A DNA stretch of 64,000 nucleotides from Sulfurovum sp. (GCA_016744875.1 JADGDL010000006.1:5604-69603); one strand, 5' to 3'. Numbered from the stretch's first letter, positions 42,842 through 52,449 are shown. Program-made: numbers and translations. The notes: generated by a model from the letters alone, not told the origin.

Positions 42842-43597
42842 TACACCCTGTGTTGTATCAAAAACGCGGATATGAAGTCTGTCACTATAATAGAAATTAT
42901 GTTTCATACAAAACTCAAAGACAGCCTTGTCATTTTTCCAGATGGTATCTCTACTCTCCCCTACAGGCATGCAGTAAACATCCAATTTTGGCAATATCTT
43001 TTTTATGTCATTGATTTCATCTATGGCTGTTGTTTGCACTAGGTCAGCATCTATGGTGAACTTCAAAAATGCTTCTTTTGCGTGCATCTGAACATTTTTA
43101 AGTGCTCCCAAAACAATCCGTTTTTGCGCAGATTCACCAGAATTTGCCAGCTTTAAAGAGAGTGCAAAGATACAGTCTTTATAGGCAGGGTATGTGTCAA
43201 AATCTATCTCTATGGTACCATTGGTCTCAAAGGTAACCTGAATACCCTCTGAAACCAACCAAGCTACCACTGTATAAAAGGTATGATCCGTATGATACAT
43301 CAACGGTTCACCGCCTGTGATGACCATATGTGGCTTATAACCTATTTTATCAAACTCATTTTTGAGTGTATCAATGAGTGTTTGGGCATCCTCTATTTTG
43401 ATCCATGACTTTGCATAGCTGCTATCAACCGCAAAGTAAGTATCACATCCTAAACGTATTTCACCATCTACTTCATATTCTGCACCAAATCCCGGGCAGT
43501 TCAAGTTACATCCACCAGTACGTAAAAAATAAGAAGGAACACCTGCATACTTCCCTTCACCTTGAATAGAAAAGAATTGTTCAGTTAGGTAAAACAT
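42839..43597 (-). CDS. queE: 7-carboxy-7-deazaguanine synthase QueE (radical SAM), displaced cysteine type
   Basis: Radical SAM enzyme making the deazaguanine core of queuosine. 252 residues. The cluster cysteines read C30-x3-C34-x16-C51, where most radical SAM proteins have Cx3Cx2C. FSIQGEGKYAGVPSYFLRTGGCNLNCPG and CDTYFAVD border the insertion, and VITGGEPLMY (near 94) follows. It overlaps the end of moaA by one base. QueE enzymes with long cysteine insertions are known. Confidence 0.9.
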   Translation of the reverse strand: MFYLTEQFFSIQGEGKYAGVPSYFLRTGGCNLNCPGFGAEYEVDGEIRLGCDTYFAVDSSYAKSWIKIEDAQTLIDTLKNEFDKIGYKPHMVITGGEPLMYHTDHTFYTVVAWLVSEGIQVTFETNGTIEIDFDTYPAYKDCIFALSLKLANSGESAQKRIVLGALKNVQMHAKEAFLKFTIDADLVQTTAIDEINDIKKILPKLDVYCMPVGESRDTIWKNDKAVFEFCMKHNFYYSDRLHIRVFDTTQGV

Positions 43598-44574
43598 CAG
43601 CCACCGGTCTCATAAAATGCACGCTTGGAGATCTCTCTGTCTTCAAGTTCTTCTTCACTCCAACGGTTTTCTTTTGGTTTATCTTTAAGTACCTCTGCCA
43701 ACACTTGTGCAGCAGCTGCTACATCACCTTTTTTCACTGCTTCTGCGATACTCAAGGCTTCATCAAAATAAAGACAAGGAATGAGATTTCCTTCAGCCGT
43801 AAGCCGGATACGGTTACAGTTTTCACAGAAATCATGTTTATGCGGGTCAATAAGTCCAAACTCATATCCTGTTTCTTGTATGAGATAATTAAATGATGGA
43901 CTTGCACCCTCACGGCCTAAGGCCTTGATGGTATATTTCTCTTTTACTTTCTCAAGTATCTCTCTACCGTGCATACCTTTAAGTGCCTGATCTGCATGCG
44001 CATTTTCCATATATTCTATGAAACGTACTTTCATATCACGATCTCTACAGTACTCCATGATATCAAGAATTTCACCATCATTGATACCTTTGAGAGGTAC
44101 CATGTTGATCTTCACCTTTAACCCTACTTCTAACGCTTTATCTATACCTTTGAGTACTTCTTTTAAAACATTTTTACCAGCTATTTTTCCAGCCACATCT
44201 TCTTTAAGAGAATCTAGTGAAATGTTAAGACGTTTAAGTCCTGCATCTTTTAGTCTTTGTGCTGCTTTTGGAAGCAGATAACCATTGGTCGTCAAAGCAA
44301 GATCTAGACCAGACTTATAGTCATTGATCATCTTGATAAAATGGTCAAGATCCTCACGTAAAAGTGGTTCACCTCCCGTAATACGTATCTTTGTTACACC
44401 ACCGTCTATCGCTACTTTAACAAATAAAAAGAGTTCTTCAAAAGAGAGTAAGTTCTCTTTAGGTACCCATGAAAAAGGTTTCTCAGGCATGCAGTACTGA
44501 CATCTGAAGTTACAACGTTCAGTGACTGATATACGTAAATAATTGACTGTACGTCCGTGACCATCTATAAGCAT
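43597..44574 (-). CDS. moaA: GTP 3',8-cyclase MoaA
   Basis: First step of molybdopterin synthesis. 325 residues: radical SAM cluster C21-x3-C25-x2-C28, GGEPLLRED (near 79), second cluster CENCNRIRLTAEGNLIPC (near 250-268) and the conserved C-terminal GG. It supplies the cofactor for NapA. Start follows a weak ribosome site. It is translationally coupled to queE, giving a mixed MoCo/queuosine unit. Confidence 0.97.
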   Translation of the reverse strand: MLIDGHGRTVNYLRISVTERCNFRCQYCMPEKPFSWVPKENLLSFEELFLFVKVAIDGGVTKIRITGGEPLLREDLDHFIKMINDYKSGLDLALTTNGYLLPKAAQRLKDAGLKRLNISLDSLKEDVAGKIAGKNVLKEVLKGIDKALEVGLKVKINMVPLKGINDGEILDIMEYCRDRDMKVRFIEYMENAHADQALKGMHGREILEKVKEKYTIKALGREGASPSFNYLIQETGYEFGLIDPHKHDFCENCNRIRLTAEGNLIPCLYFDEALSIAEAVKKGDVAAAAQVLAEVLKDKPKENRWSEEELEDREISKRAFYETGG

Positions 44575-44764
44575 AGTTTTTCCATATTATAATTTATTTA
44601 AATAATTTTCTTAGGTTATCCAAATGTAGATAAAAAAGGGATGATGTATATCAAAAAAGAGTAGATAATAATATTTGTGAAGTGATAGATTTGTGCAAGC
44701 AAGTTACTTACCTTCATAAAAGATATAAGCAACCAGTTGCGTGAGCCGTCTGCTGAAGACAGCT

Positions 44765-44793
44765 AAATGCTGAGGGCTTTGCCCTGAGCATTT
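44765..44793 (-). terminator. Terminator after the petABC operon
   Basis: Stem AAATGCT-G-AGGGC / GCCCT-G-AGCATTT with a TTT loop and one G-G mismatch, 3 bp beyond the stop of petC. Confidence 0.65.
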
Positions 44794-44795
44794 AA

Positions 44796-45782
44796 TTAAT
44801 GATGATCTCTCCACTGATGTTTTTTCCATAAGAATGCAAGTATCGAGAAGATAATAAAGAAACCAATGACCCATGGTCCAAGTGCTTCTCTAGCTTTTTT
44901 ACTAGGATCTCCTGCTTCAGTAAGGTACTCTTTTACTTTCTCATACCCTTCATGATTCAGACCAACTCTAGGCATAGATGTACCAGGAAGTTGTCCCTGA
45001 GGATTCTCTATGAACGTTTCCATAAAGTGATCTGATCTTGCCCTGATGATCATAGAAAGATCTGGTGGTAGATTACCCATATATGCTTTGACCATATTTT
45101 GTTCATCGATCACTTTGATCTTATGTGCAAGTGCATCTTTTTCATATTTAAACTTAGGTGTATCACCCAGTTGTGTCGTCTGTGTATAACGTACAGCATG
45201 ACATCTTACACAAGCTTCAGTAAACGCTTCTTTCGCTGTTACTTCTCCCGCTTTATGCTCAAGCATATAAGCCACAACATCCGCGATCTGCTGATTGTCA
45301 GAAACTGTATACTTGATAGAACCCATTGGGTGCATAGCTGTATCTGCATATTTATGATCTACATTTGATGCCATTGCCGGATCTTTAATAACTGCTATAA
45401 GATAATTCTTATCATAAATGGCACCTGCATGATCAAGATTTGGTGGTATTACACCACCCATGTTGATGTTTGCACCATTGTGACAACCCATACAGTTAGC
45501 AAATACTGCTTCACCTGCGGCTGCATTTCCTGGCATTTTAGATACTGCTACTACATCTGACCAAAATGCTTTTTTCTTCGTTACAAGTGCAGCATCACCT
45601 TTACGCTCTGCTTCTGCTATATCATCTGTACCATCATAAGTAAAGCCATGGCTTTCAATTTTAATTTCATTACCTTCAGCATCCACTTTCATGTGCATAG
45701 CATGATGAGCATAAGGCTCAACCAAATAATATGTAAATAATGAAAAGAACGCAACGACTCCAAATATTTTTAATTCTCTCAT
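44796..45782 (-). CDS. petC: Di-haem cytochrome c subunit of the bc1 complex
   Basis: Electron carrier between the Rieske centre and periplasmic cytochromes. 328 residues with two haem c sites, CMGCH (97-101) and CVRCH (191-195). There are membrane helices at both ends (about 5-22 and 303-320). Di-haem c subunits in place of mono-haem cytochrome c1 are typical of Campylobacterota. It is the last of three genes; petB ends one base before its start. Confidence 0.93.
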   Translation of the reverse strand: MRELKIFGVVAFFSLFTYYLVEPYAHHAMHMKVDAEGNEIKIESHGFTYDGTDDIAEAERKGDAALVTKKKAFWSDVVAVSKMPGNAAAGEAVFANCMGCHNGANINMGGVIPPNLDHAGAIYDKNYLIAVIKDPAMASNVDHKYADTAMHPMGSIKYTVSDNQQIADVVAYMLEHKAGEVTAKEAFTEACVRCHAVRYTQTTQLGDTPKFKYEKDALAHKIKVIDEQNMVKAYMGNLPPDLSMIIRARSDHFMETFIENPQGQLPGTSMPRVGLNHEGYEKVKEYLTEAGDPSKKAREALGPWVIGFFIIFSILAFLWKKHQWRDHH

Positions 45783-45783
45783 C

Positions 45784-47013
45784 TTATGCTCCTTTCTTTA
45801 GTTTTTTCTCAAAGAGTGTAATAACAAACAATGCTGGTCCCATTAAGAGGAACAGCCATGCTGCCGCCCAACCGATAAATGCAAATACAGGATCTGTTGG
45901 AGGTAATTTACCCATTGCTGTAAGTACGATCATATCGACAAGAAGTATCCAGAACCAATACTTGAAAAGACCTCTTTTATGTGCAGGTGCAACATTTGGA
46001 CTTCTATCAATAAATGGTAAGAAGACAAACGCAATCTGTGCAATAGCAAATGCTACCAGACCAAAATCTTTACCAAATGGACGTAATATCTCATATGACC
46101 ATAAGAAGTACCACTCAGGGTAAATGTGTGCAGGTGTTTTAAGTCCATCTGCCGGGTCAAAGTTTACTGGATCCATTGCAAAGTTAAAGTGGTAAAATAC
46201 CAAATAGAAGAAAAGAACGAAATAAACTCCCATTACAAATACATCTTTACTCAAGAATACAGGAGAGAATGGAATCACTTTTGATTCTTTTTTCTTACCT
46301 GCTTTATAGAGTTCTGCTGCTTCTTCAAAGTCAATATCAGCACCTTCTTGATTATTTACGTGAGGTAATCTCAATGTACCAAAGTGTAAAACGATTAAAC
46401 CAATGATCACTAGAGGTAACAAGAATACGTGTAACATAAAGAAACGTGTCAAGAATGCATCACCAGGAACATAATCTCCACGGATCCATTCAACTAAACC
46501 ATAAGCTTCAAGTGAACCACCAGAGAATAGGTTTGTAATAACCATACCAGCCCAGTAACTCATCTGTCCCCAAGGTAACATATATCCAGAGAATGCCTCT
46601 GCTGAGAATGCAACAAAAAGTCCCATACCTGACAGCCAGATGAGCTCTCTACCTCTTTTATATGAACCATAATAGATACCTGTGAACATATGGATATAAA
46701 TGATAAGGAAGACAATAGATGCACCTATACCATGAATATGTCTCCATAACCAACCGTAACCTACTTCAGACATGATCGTATAGTTTACAGAGTCAAATGC
46801 AAGGTTTGTATCTGGTTTATAATACATAAGTAAGAAGATACCAGAAACGACAAGTATCCCAAATGTTGCAGCAAGTACCATACCCATTGCCCATAAGAAG
46901 TTAATATCTTTTGGGATCCAGTATTCAGTCTGCATCACTTTTTTCAAAGTATTCACACCTAAACGCTGATCCATCCATTCATTAAGATTTTTTGCTTTTT
47001 CAAATTTTGCCAT
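45784..47013 (-). CDS. petB: Cytochrome b of the bc1 complex
   Basis: Quinol-oxidising subunit in the inner membrane. 409 residues with eight or more helices. Haem b ligands are in GWLWRHIHGIGASIVFLIIYIHMF (first pair) and FMLHVFLLPLVIIGLIVLHFGTLR (second pair). The Qo site motif appears as YPEWYF (PEWY). A charged loop (about 225-250) connects the two halves. The gene lies between the Rieske and di-haem cytochrome genes. Confidence 0.96.
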   Translation of the reverse strand: MAKFEKAKNLNEWMDQRLGVNTLKKVMQTEYWIPKDINFLWAMGMVLAATFGILVVSGIFLLMYYKPDTNLAFDSVNYTIMSEVGYGWLWRHIHGIGASIVFLIIYIHMFTGIYYGSYKRGRELIWLSGMGLFVAFSAEAFSGYMLPWGQMSYWAGMVITNLFSGGSLEAYGLVEWIRGDYVPGDAFLTRFFMLHVFLLPLVIIGLIVLHFGTLRLPHVNNQEGADIDFEEAAELYKAGKKKESKVIPFSPVFLSKDVFVMGVYFVLFFYLVFYHFNFAMDPVNFDPADGLKTPAHIYPEWYFLWSYEILRPFGKDFGLVAFAIAQIAFVFLPFIDRSPNVAPAHKRGLFKYWFWILLVDMIVLTAMGKLPPTDPVFAFIGWAAAWLFLLMGPALFVITLFEKKLKKGA

Positions 47014-47023
47014 GCTATCCCCC

Positions 47024-47539
47024 TTATACCGTTAGACCAGAGTCTAACATTTTCTTGTATTCAGGACCTTCTTCACCAAGAACAAGTGTTGTACCACTAA
47101 GCTTAAATGGTGGTATTTCAAGTGGACTTGGAGGAGGAAGACCAGGTTCATTCACACCTGAAGCATCAAACACCCCACCATGACATGCACAGAAGAATGT
47201 TTTAGTATCTTTTTTGTATGCCGGGATACAACCCAAGTGTGTACAGAGTCCTATAGACATATGGAATCTGTCAGAACCTACAACGAGATCTCTATCGTGT
47301 GGTTTCATTTCTGCTGTTTTCTTCAAGATAAAGATAGGTTTACCTCTCCATTTCTCTACTATAAGTTCGTTAGCTTTTGCAGTACTCAAATCAACTGTTG
47401 TAAACCCTGCTGCTTTCACAGATGGTAACGGATCCCACGTTCGTTTCATTGCGTACAGTGCCCCGATACTACCTGCGGCAGTAAATAGACCCAGACCTAG
47501 ACCCATAAAGTCTCTACGTCCCTTTTGTTCATTCCCCAT
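47024..47539 (-). CDS. petA: Rieske 2Fe-2S subunit of the bc1 complex
   Basis: 171 residues from the ATG at MGNEQKGRRDF, chosen because GAAAGGAATAAT precedes it; an upstream in-frame start lacks one. Tat motif RRDFMG (8-13) then a membrane helix (to about 30). Cluster ligands are CTHLGC (C99, H101, C104) and CACH (C117, C119, H120). First gene of petABC, with 248 bp of upstream sequence for its promoter. Confidence 0.95.
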   Translation of the reverse strand: MGNEQKGRRDFMGLGLGLFTAAGSIGALYAMKRTWDPLPSVKAAGFTTVDLSTAKANELIVEKWRGKPIFILKKTAEMKPHDRDLVVGSDRFHMSIGLCTHLGCIPAYKKDTKTFFCACHGGVFDASGVNEPGLPPPSPLEIPPFKLSGTTLVLGEEGPEYKKMLDSGLTV

Positions 47540-47787
47540 ATTATTCCTTTCTTTATAAATAGTTATATGCATAGAATATTACAACTTAATAATCGTACAA
47601 TAATCGCAATTGCGTCAATGCATATTAATATAATGTCACATTATGTTATATAAAAGTTATAAAAAAAGTGCTTAAAATAGCGAATTTAAGGGGAAATTTA
47701 ACGTAATTAAATTAAGACAAATATAGTCTTAATTTATAATTGTTATAATTTAATGTTTAAATTATGTCTTTTTATCGTCATGTCTTT

Positions 47788-49665
47788 TTATAACGACTTT
47801 TTTCCCTTTTGCGCCATTTTTATATGCACATGTATGATCTCTAATGCTGCTGGTGTCACACCTGATATCTGTGAGGCTGCAAAAAGAGTTGGGGGCGTTG
47901 CTACACCAAGTTTTTCAACTATCTCGTTACTAAGCCCTGAAATATTTTCATACTTAAACCCTTGTGGTATTTTGATCTTTAACATATCACCCATTTTAAG
48001 TATCTGCGCTTGTTGCTGCTCTATATAACGACTGTATTTGGCTTCCACAAGTATCTGTTCCATCACATCATCATCATACTTGTCAAAGTCAGGTAGTAGT
48101 GTGACTAGCTTTTCTCTGTTGAAATCTCCACGCCCTATCACATCTATCCAGTAGGTTCTGTCATTGATCTTCACAGCACCGATAGACTCTAATTTAGCTA
48201 AAAATTCTTTTGTAGGGGTTACATGATTGACTTTCATAAAGTCCAAAGCTTCATCAAGGTCTTTCTTTTTTGCTTCAAATCTTTTCATATAACTCTCGTC
48301 AAGAAGCCCAAGCTCTTTCCCATAATGTGAGAGTCTCATATCTGCATTGTCTTCACGTAATAATAGTCTGTATTCTGCACGGCTTGTAAACATACGGTAA
48401 GGTTCTTTGGTTCCCTTGGTTACAAGGTCATCGATAAGTACACCGATATATGCTTCGTCTCGTCTTAATACAAGCGGTTCTTTACCCTGCACATCCAAGG
48501 CAGCATTGATCCCTGCCATCAATCCCTGGGCTGCTGCTTCTTCATATCCTGTGGTTCCGTTTATCTGTCCTGCACAGAACAAACCTTTGACTATCTTTGT
48601 CTCAAGTGTATGTTTGAGATCTGTAGGTTGCACATAATCATACTCTATCGCGTAACCGTAGCGTACGATCTTTGCATTTTCCATTCCGGCAACAGACTGC
48701 ACCATTTCAAGCTGTACATCTATAGGCAGAGAGGTACTCATACCGTTGATATAGTACTCTGTCTCATCCATGGTCTGCGGTTCAACAAATATCTGATGTC
48801 TTGGTCTGTCTCTAAAACGGTTTATCTTGTCTTCAATACTTGGGCAGTAACGTGGTCCCGTACCTTCTATTTGGCCTGAGAACATCGGTGCCCTGTAGAA
48901 ATTTGACTCGATGATCTCATGTGTACCTTCGTTCGTATAGGTCACATAACAAGGCAGTTGTGTAGGGTTAAATGTTTTTTTATCTGTACGAAAAGAAAAT
49001 GGCGGTGGTGGAGTATCACCAGGCTGTACTTCCATCACCGAGGTATCTACAGATTTGGCATCTATTCTGGCACAGGTTCCTGTTTTTAACCGTCCGATGT
49101 TGAGACCCAATGATTTTAAGTATTCTGCCAACTCTACTGACGCAAATTCGCCTTGTCGTCCTGCTGTTTGTTTTTTATCACCTATATGAATAAGCCCATT
49201 CAAAAATGTACCCGCTGTAATGATCACTTTAGAAGCAGTATAGGTATTACCCAGTTGTGTTGTTACACCCTTCACTTCTCCATCTTCTACTACAAGTCCG
49301 TCTGCTATTTCTTGTTTTACATCGAGATTTTTAGTGTTAAGCACTACATTACGCATATAGATACGGTACTCATCCATATCTATCTGTGCACGTGTTCCTC
49401 TTACTGCAGGACCTTTAGAAGCATTCAATGTACGAAACTGTATCCCTGTCTTGTCTGTACACAGACCCATTTCACCACCAAGTGCATCTACTTCACGTAC
49501 CAGATGACCCTTAGCCAATCCACCTATAGCAGGGTTACATGAAGATGCACCTATCTGCTCTGCGAGTATGGTTATCATCAATGTTTTTACACCCATACGA
49601 GCTGATGCTAAAGATGCCTCTATCCCTGCATGACCACCACCGATAACTATTACATCGTAATTCAT
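47788..49665 (-). CDS. mnmG: tRNA uridine 5-carboxymethylaminomethyl modification enzyme MnmG
   Basis: FAD protein that with MnmE modifies U34 of several tRNAs. 625 residues: N-terminal GGGHAGIEAS (8-17), SSCNPAIGGLAKGHLVREVDALGG (near 41-64), GTFLNG, and FTSRAEYRLLLREDNADMRL (near 425). C-terminal helical tail binds MnmE. Its divergent promoter region carries arrays of a TTACGTG-like heptamer. An MnmD-like methyltransferase for the same tRNA position lies 1.4 kb away. Confidence 0.97.
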   Translation of the reverse strand: MNYDVIVIGGGHAGIEASLASARMGVKTLMITILAEQIGASSCNPAIGGLAKGHLVREVDALGGEMGLCTDKTGIQFRTLNASKGPAVRGTRAQIDMDEYRIYMRNVVLNTKNLDVKQEIADGLVVEDGEVKGVTTQLGNTYTASKVIITAGTFLNGLIHIGDKKQTAGRQGEFASVELAEYLKSLGLNIGRLKTGTCARIDAKSVDTSVMEVQPGDTPPPPFSFRTDKKTFNPTQLPCYVTYTNEGTHEIIESNFYRAPMFSGQIEGTGPRYCPSIEDKINRFRDRPRHQIFVEPQTMDETEYYINGMSTSLPIDVQLEMVQSVAGMENAKIVRYGYAIEYDYVQPTDLKHTLETKIVKGLFCAGQINGTTGYEEAAAQGLMAGINAALDVQGKEPLVLRRDEAYIGVLIDDLVTKGTKEPYRMFTSRAEYRLLLREDNADMRLSHYGKELGLLDESYMKRFEAKKKDLDEALDFMKVNHVTPTKEFLAKLESIGAVKINDRTYWIDVIGRGDFNREKLVTLLPDFDKYDDDVMEQILVEAKYSRYIEQQQAQILKMGDMLKIKIPQGFKYENISGLSNEIVEKLGVATPPTLFAASQISGVTPAALEIIHVHIKMAQKGKKSL

Positions 49666-49682
49666 TTTTTACCTTGTAAGTG

Positions 49683-49710
49683 TTACGTGTTACGTATTAC
49701 GTGTTACGAA
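49683..49710 (+). repeat. Heptamer array TTACGTG x4
   Basis: Four tandem 7-bp units, TTACGTG TTACGTA TTACGTG TTACGAA, 18 bp upstream of mnmG. A related array in the opposite orientation begins at 49734. Confidence 0.75.
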
Positions 49711-49733
49711 AGAACTATAAATCACCCTTCAAA

Positions 49734-49754
49734 CACGTGGTACGTAGTACGTAG
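49734..49754 (-). repeat. Opposed heptamer array (CTACGTA-like x3)
   Basis: Three 7-bp units, read on the minus strand as CTACGTA CTACGTA CCACGTG. Together with the array at 49683 this forms an inverted arrangement around a 23-bp centre. Confidence 0.7.
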
Positions 49755-49773
49755 CAAAATTTTTTGCTATAAT
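49752..49773 (+). promoter_or_regulatory. Hairpin and -10 element of ribE
   Basis: TAGCAAAA / TTTTGCTA (49752-49769) overlaps a consensus TATAAT (49768-49773) 32 bp before the ribE ATG. The heptamer array sits over the -35 region. Confidence 0.55.
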
Positions 49774-49805
49774 ATTCGAATTATATCTAAAATTATTGAG
49801 GCATT

Positions 49806-50423
49806 ATGTTTACAGGATTAATCCGCGAAATTGCAACCGTTAAAAGCTATCAAAATAACATCTTAACGATCAAATCAAAACACCCTGCTAAGCTTGGAGA
49901 CTCTATCGCGATCAACGGTGTTTGTCTCACAGTGATCAAAGTACACTCTGATGGTTTTGATCTTGAACTGGCAGATGAAACACGTTCTATCATAGATGAA
50001 TCTAAAATATCCGGTGAGGTTCACATGGAACCTGCGATGATGATGAACGATAGATTTGAAGGTCATATCGTACAGGGACATGTAGATTGTGTAGGTAAAG
50101 TCACGTCCATTACTCCTAGAGAGAATGCTACAGACTTTATCATCACTGTAGATAAAAAGTTCATCGTACACATCATACCAAAAGGCTCCATTACTATCGA
50201 TGGTATATCTCTTACAGTGAATGATGTAGGTGCAGACAACTTCCGTCTGACCATCATCCCACATACACTCAAAGAAACACTGATGAGAAACTATAAGGTA
50301 GGAACAAGTCTAAATATAGAGACTGATGTCTTTGCCAGATACATTGACCATATTTTAGCCCATAGATCTGCAAAAAAGAGTATGGGCTGGGATGAAATAG
50401 ATCAGATGCAAATGACATACTAG
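49806..50423 (+). CDS. ribE: Riboflavin synthase alpha subunit
   Basis: Dismutates two lumazines to riboflavin. 205 residues in two similar barrels: MFTGLIREIATV (1-12) with VNGVCLTV-type AINGVCLTV (near 36), and GHIVQGHVDCVGKV (near 87) with GSITIDGISLTV (near 122). No FMN riboswitch was recognised in the short leader. Promoter lies next to the heptamer repeats shared with mnmG. Confidence 0.96.
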   Translation: MFTGLIREIATVKSYQNNILTIKSKHPAKLGDSIAINGVCLTVIKVHSDGFDLELADETRSIIDESKISGEVHMEPAMMMNDRFEGHIVQGHVDCVGKVTSITPRENATDFIITVDKKFIVHIIPKGSITIDGISLTVNDVGADNFRLTIIPHTLKETLMRNYKVGTSLNIETDVFARYIDHILAHRSAKKSMGWDEIDQMQMTY

Positions 50424-50501
50424 AGAGTATTCTTAACTAGATATCTCCTAGTTCTCCTTTTTCTGGGTATTGTGATAGAATAAAAATCTAAAGGATAAAT
50501 A

Positions 50502-51014
50502 ATGATCACCAAAAAAATGGAAAAATTATTGAACGAACAACTCAAACATGAATTCTACTCTGCTTACTTATATCTCTCGATGTCAGCATACTGTAGTAAA
50601 ATGGATTTTAACGGTGCGGCAAGTTGGTTTTTATTGCAATATCACGAAGAGCAGCAACACGCAACACGTTTTTATAATTATCTAATCGAACAAGATGCTA
50701 CCATAACCCTTAAACGTATTGATAAACCTGAAAAGAAATTTGGAACACTGTTAGAAACTTTTCAACAAAGTTTGAAACATGAGCAAATGATGACAAATAT
50801 GTTAAATGAACTAAGCAATAAGGCGCTAAAAGAAAAAGACCATGCTACATACAATCTACTTCAATGGTTTGTGAATGAACAAGTTGAAGAAGAAGCGACT
50901 GTGAGTGAGATCATCTCAAAAGTAAAACTTGTTAAAAATGATGGTTACGGTTTACTGATGATAGACAATGAGCTTGGAAAAAGAACCTCTGCAACAAGTG
51001 GTGCTCTCGACTAA
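50502..51014 (+). CDS. Ferritin (non-haem, FtnA-like)
   Basis: 170-residue four-helix iron-storage protein. Ferroxidase-site residues lie in LKHEFYSAYLYL (Glu near 17) and QYHEEQQHATRFYNYL (Glu near 49-50, His near 53); WFVNEQVEEEATV (near 125-137) supplies further ligands. It stores iron and limits Fenton chemistry. Ribosome site AAAGGATAA. Converges with the MnmD-like gene. Confidence 0.94.
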   Translation: MITKKMEKLLNEQLKHEFYSAYLYLSMSAYCSKMDFNGAASWFLLQYHEEQQHATRFYNYLIEQDATITLKRIDKPEKKFGTLLETFQQSLKHEQMMTNMLNELSNKALKEKDHATYNLLQWFVNEQVEEEATVSEIISKVKLVKNDGYGLLMIDNELGKRTSATSGALD

Positions 51015-51021
51015 AACTACT

Positions 51022-51813
51022 TTATCTATTTTCCATATATTGCGGCATGGCATAATCGCTATCCCGCATACTTCTAGCCGTAGTATTACGTATTTTTTTT
51101 AACTCCATATCTATATATTCCAAACCGTCCAACATCTTTAAAGAAGCCACTGTAGAATAACGCATCATCTCTGCTCTGTGAACAAAAATGAAAAATCCGT
51201 TTTCATACAGTCCTAAGCGGATGGCTGCAGCGGTTGAGTAGGTAGTCAGTACTGCATCATCATAACAAACAGCTCTAATGTCTTCAAAGTGTTCTTTCGT
51301 CCAAAGAAGCGGATTGTGTGCAGGTGAAAAAGCATCCTGGTAAATAATGTCTATTTTTTCTTTGATCTGTGGGATGCTTTGTCTGGCATCACCAAGTAAG
51401 ATCTCTATCTTAAACTGTTCATCTTCATAATATAACGTTTCGCTTATTGTTTGAATGATCTGCTTTAACTCTTTAAATTCTGGAGGGTAATCAAAGGTGT
51501 CAAGAGAACGTAGCAGTCCTTCATCAAACTCTGGAGAAAGTATATGTATTTTTGTTTTTAATTGATGTTTTTTTATGTAATGAAGTGTAGCAAAAGTGTT
51601 ATAGCCCAACCCAAAACATATATCCAAGATAGTTAATTTTTCATGATCTTTTTTCAGTAGGAAAGCGGGCTTTACATGTTTTTCCAAACTTTCATGTAAA
51701 GCACCGTCTTTAGTAGAATGATACGGTTCATCAAACTCTTTAGAGTACAGTGTGTTGGTTCCATCTTCGCAAAGTACCAACTCTTTTTGCGCTCTCAAAG
51801 CTTCATCATACAA
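51022..51813 (-). CDS. MnmD-like tRNA 5-methylaminomethyl-2-thiouridine methyltransferase (DUF752)
   Basis: SAM-dependent methyltransferase that completes mnm5 at tRNA U34 without the fused oxidase of MnmC. 263 residues: ILDICFGLGYNTFATL SAM motif (near 62-77), DIIYQDAFSPAHNPLLWT catalytic segment (near 155-172) and TTYSTAAAIRLGL. The reading frame begins with TTG behind AGGGA; no better ATG in frame was found nearby. mnmG upstream in the pathway lies in the same window. Confidence 0.82.
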   Translation of the reverse strand: MYDEALRAQKELVLCEDGTNTLYSKEFDEPYHSTKDGALHESLEKHVKPAFLLKKDHEKLTILDICFGLGYNTFATLHYIKKHQLKTKIHILSPEFDEGLLRSLDTFDYPPEFKELKQIIQTISETLYYEDEQFKIEILLGDARQSIPQIKEKIDIIYQDAFSPAHNPLLWTKEHFEDIRAVCYDDAVLTTYSTAAAIRLGLYENGFFIFVHRAEMMRYSTVASLKMLDGLEYIDMELKKIRNTTARSMRDSDYAMPQYMENR

Positions 51814-51838
51814 AGCGTCACATCCCTATTTTATCAAA

Positions 51839-52354
51839 TTATTTATTTGCAGCTTTAAGTTGTTTTTTGGACATTTTCAACTCTTGATTGTCCATCTTGC
51901 CTATACCTTGATCCAAAACATTTTGTGCGATTGACTGTGCATCATCCAGCGAGTGCATTTTATACGTTCCACACTGAAAGAGGTTCAGTTCAGGTATATC
52001 ATTTTCAGATTTTACACCAAGTACATCTTCCATGGATTCTTTCCATGCTTTGGCTACTTTTTTTGCTTTTGGCGTACCAAGCAGAGACATATAGAACCCT
52101 GTACGACATCCCATAGGAGAAAGATCAATGATCTCCACATCATCAGAGTTTAAATGATCTCTCATAAAACCTGCAAACAAATGTTCTAAGGTGTGGATGC
52201 CTTTTGCAGATAATATATCTTGATTTGGCACACAAAAGCGCAAGTCAAAAACCGTGATCTCATCTCCGCTTGGTGTACTCATCTTTTTTGCAACTCTCAC
52301 TGCAGGTGCGATCATCTTTGTATGGTCTACTGTAAAACTGTCTAATAATGGCAT
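51839..52354 (-). CDS. luxS: S-ribosylhomocysteine lyase LuxS
   Basis: Cleaves S-ribosylhomocysteine to homocysteine and the precursor of autoinducer 2. 171 residues with metal ligands H54, H58 (HTLEH) and C128 (FQCGTY); E57 and C83 (SPMGCRTGFY) are catalytic. It recycles SAM by-products and may allow AI-2 signalling. Stands as a single gene with AAGGAAATAACC before its ATG. Confidence 0.97.
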   Translation of the reverse strand: MPLLDSFTVDHTKMIAPAVRVAKKMSTPSGDEITVFDLRFCVPNQDILSAKGIHTLEHLFAGFMRDHLNSDDVEIIDLSPMGCRTGFYMSLLGTPKAKKVAKAWKESMEDVLGVKSENDIPELNLFQCGTYKMHSLDDAQSIAQNVLDQGIGKMDNQELKMSKKQLKAANK

Positions 52355-52449
52355 GGTTATTTCCTTAAAATTTATTTTTGATTATAGCGTTTTTAAATCA
52401 AAGCTATATAATATGTTTAACGTTTAAAATTTTGTGTTATTTTGAAGCG

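Noticed and set aside
42716..42842. preQ1 riboswitch before queD
   Set aside because: The short preQ1-I pseudoknot pattern was not found; only a long-loop inverted repeat is present.
47540..47572. Upstream start for the Rieske gene
   Set aside because: The internal ATG has GAAAGGAATAAT, and the Tat signal then sits at the usual distance from the N-terminus.
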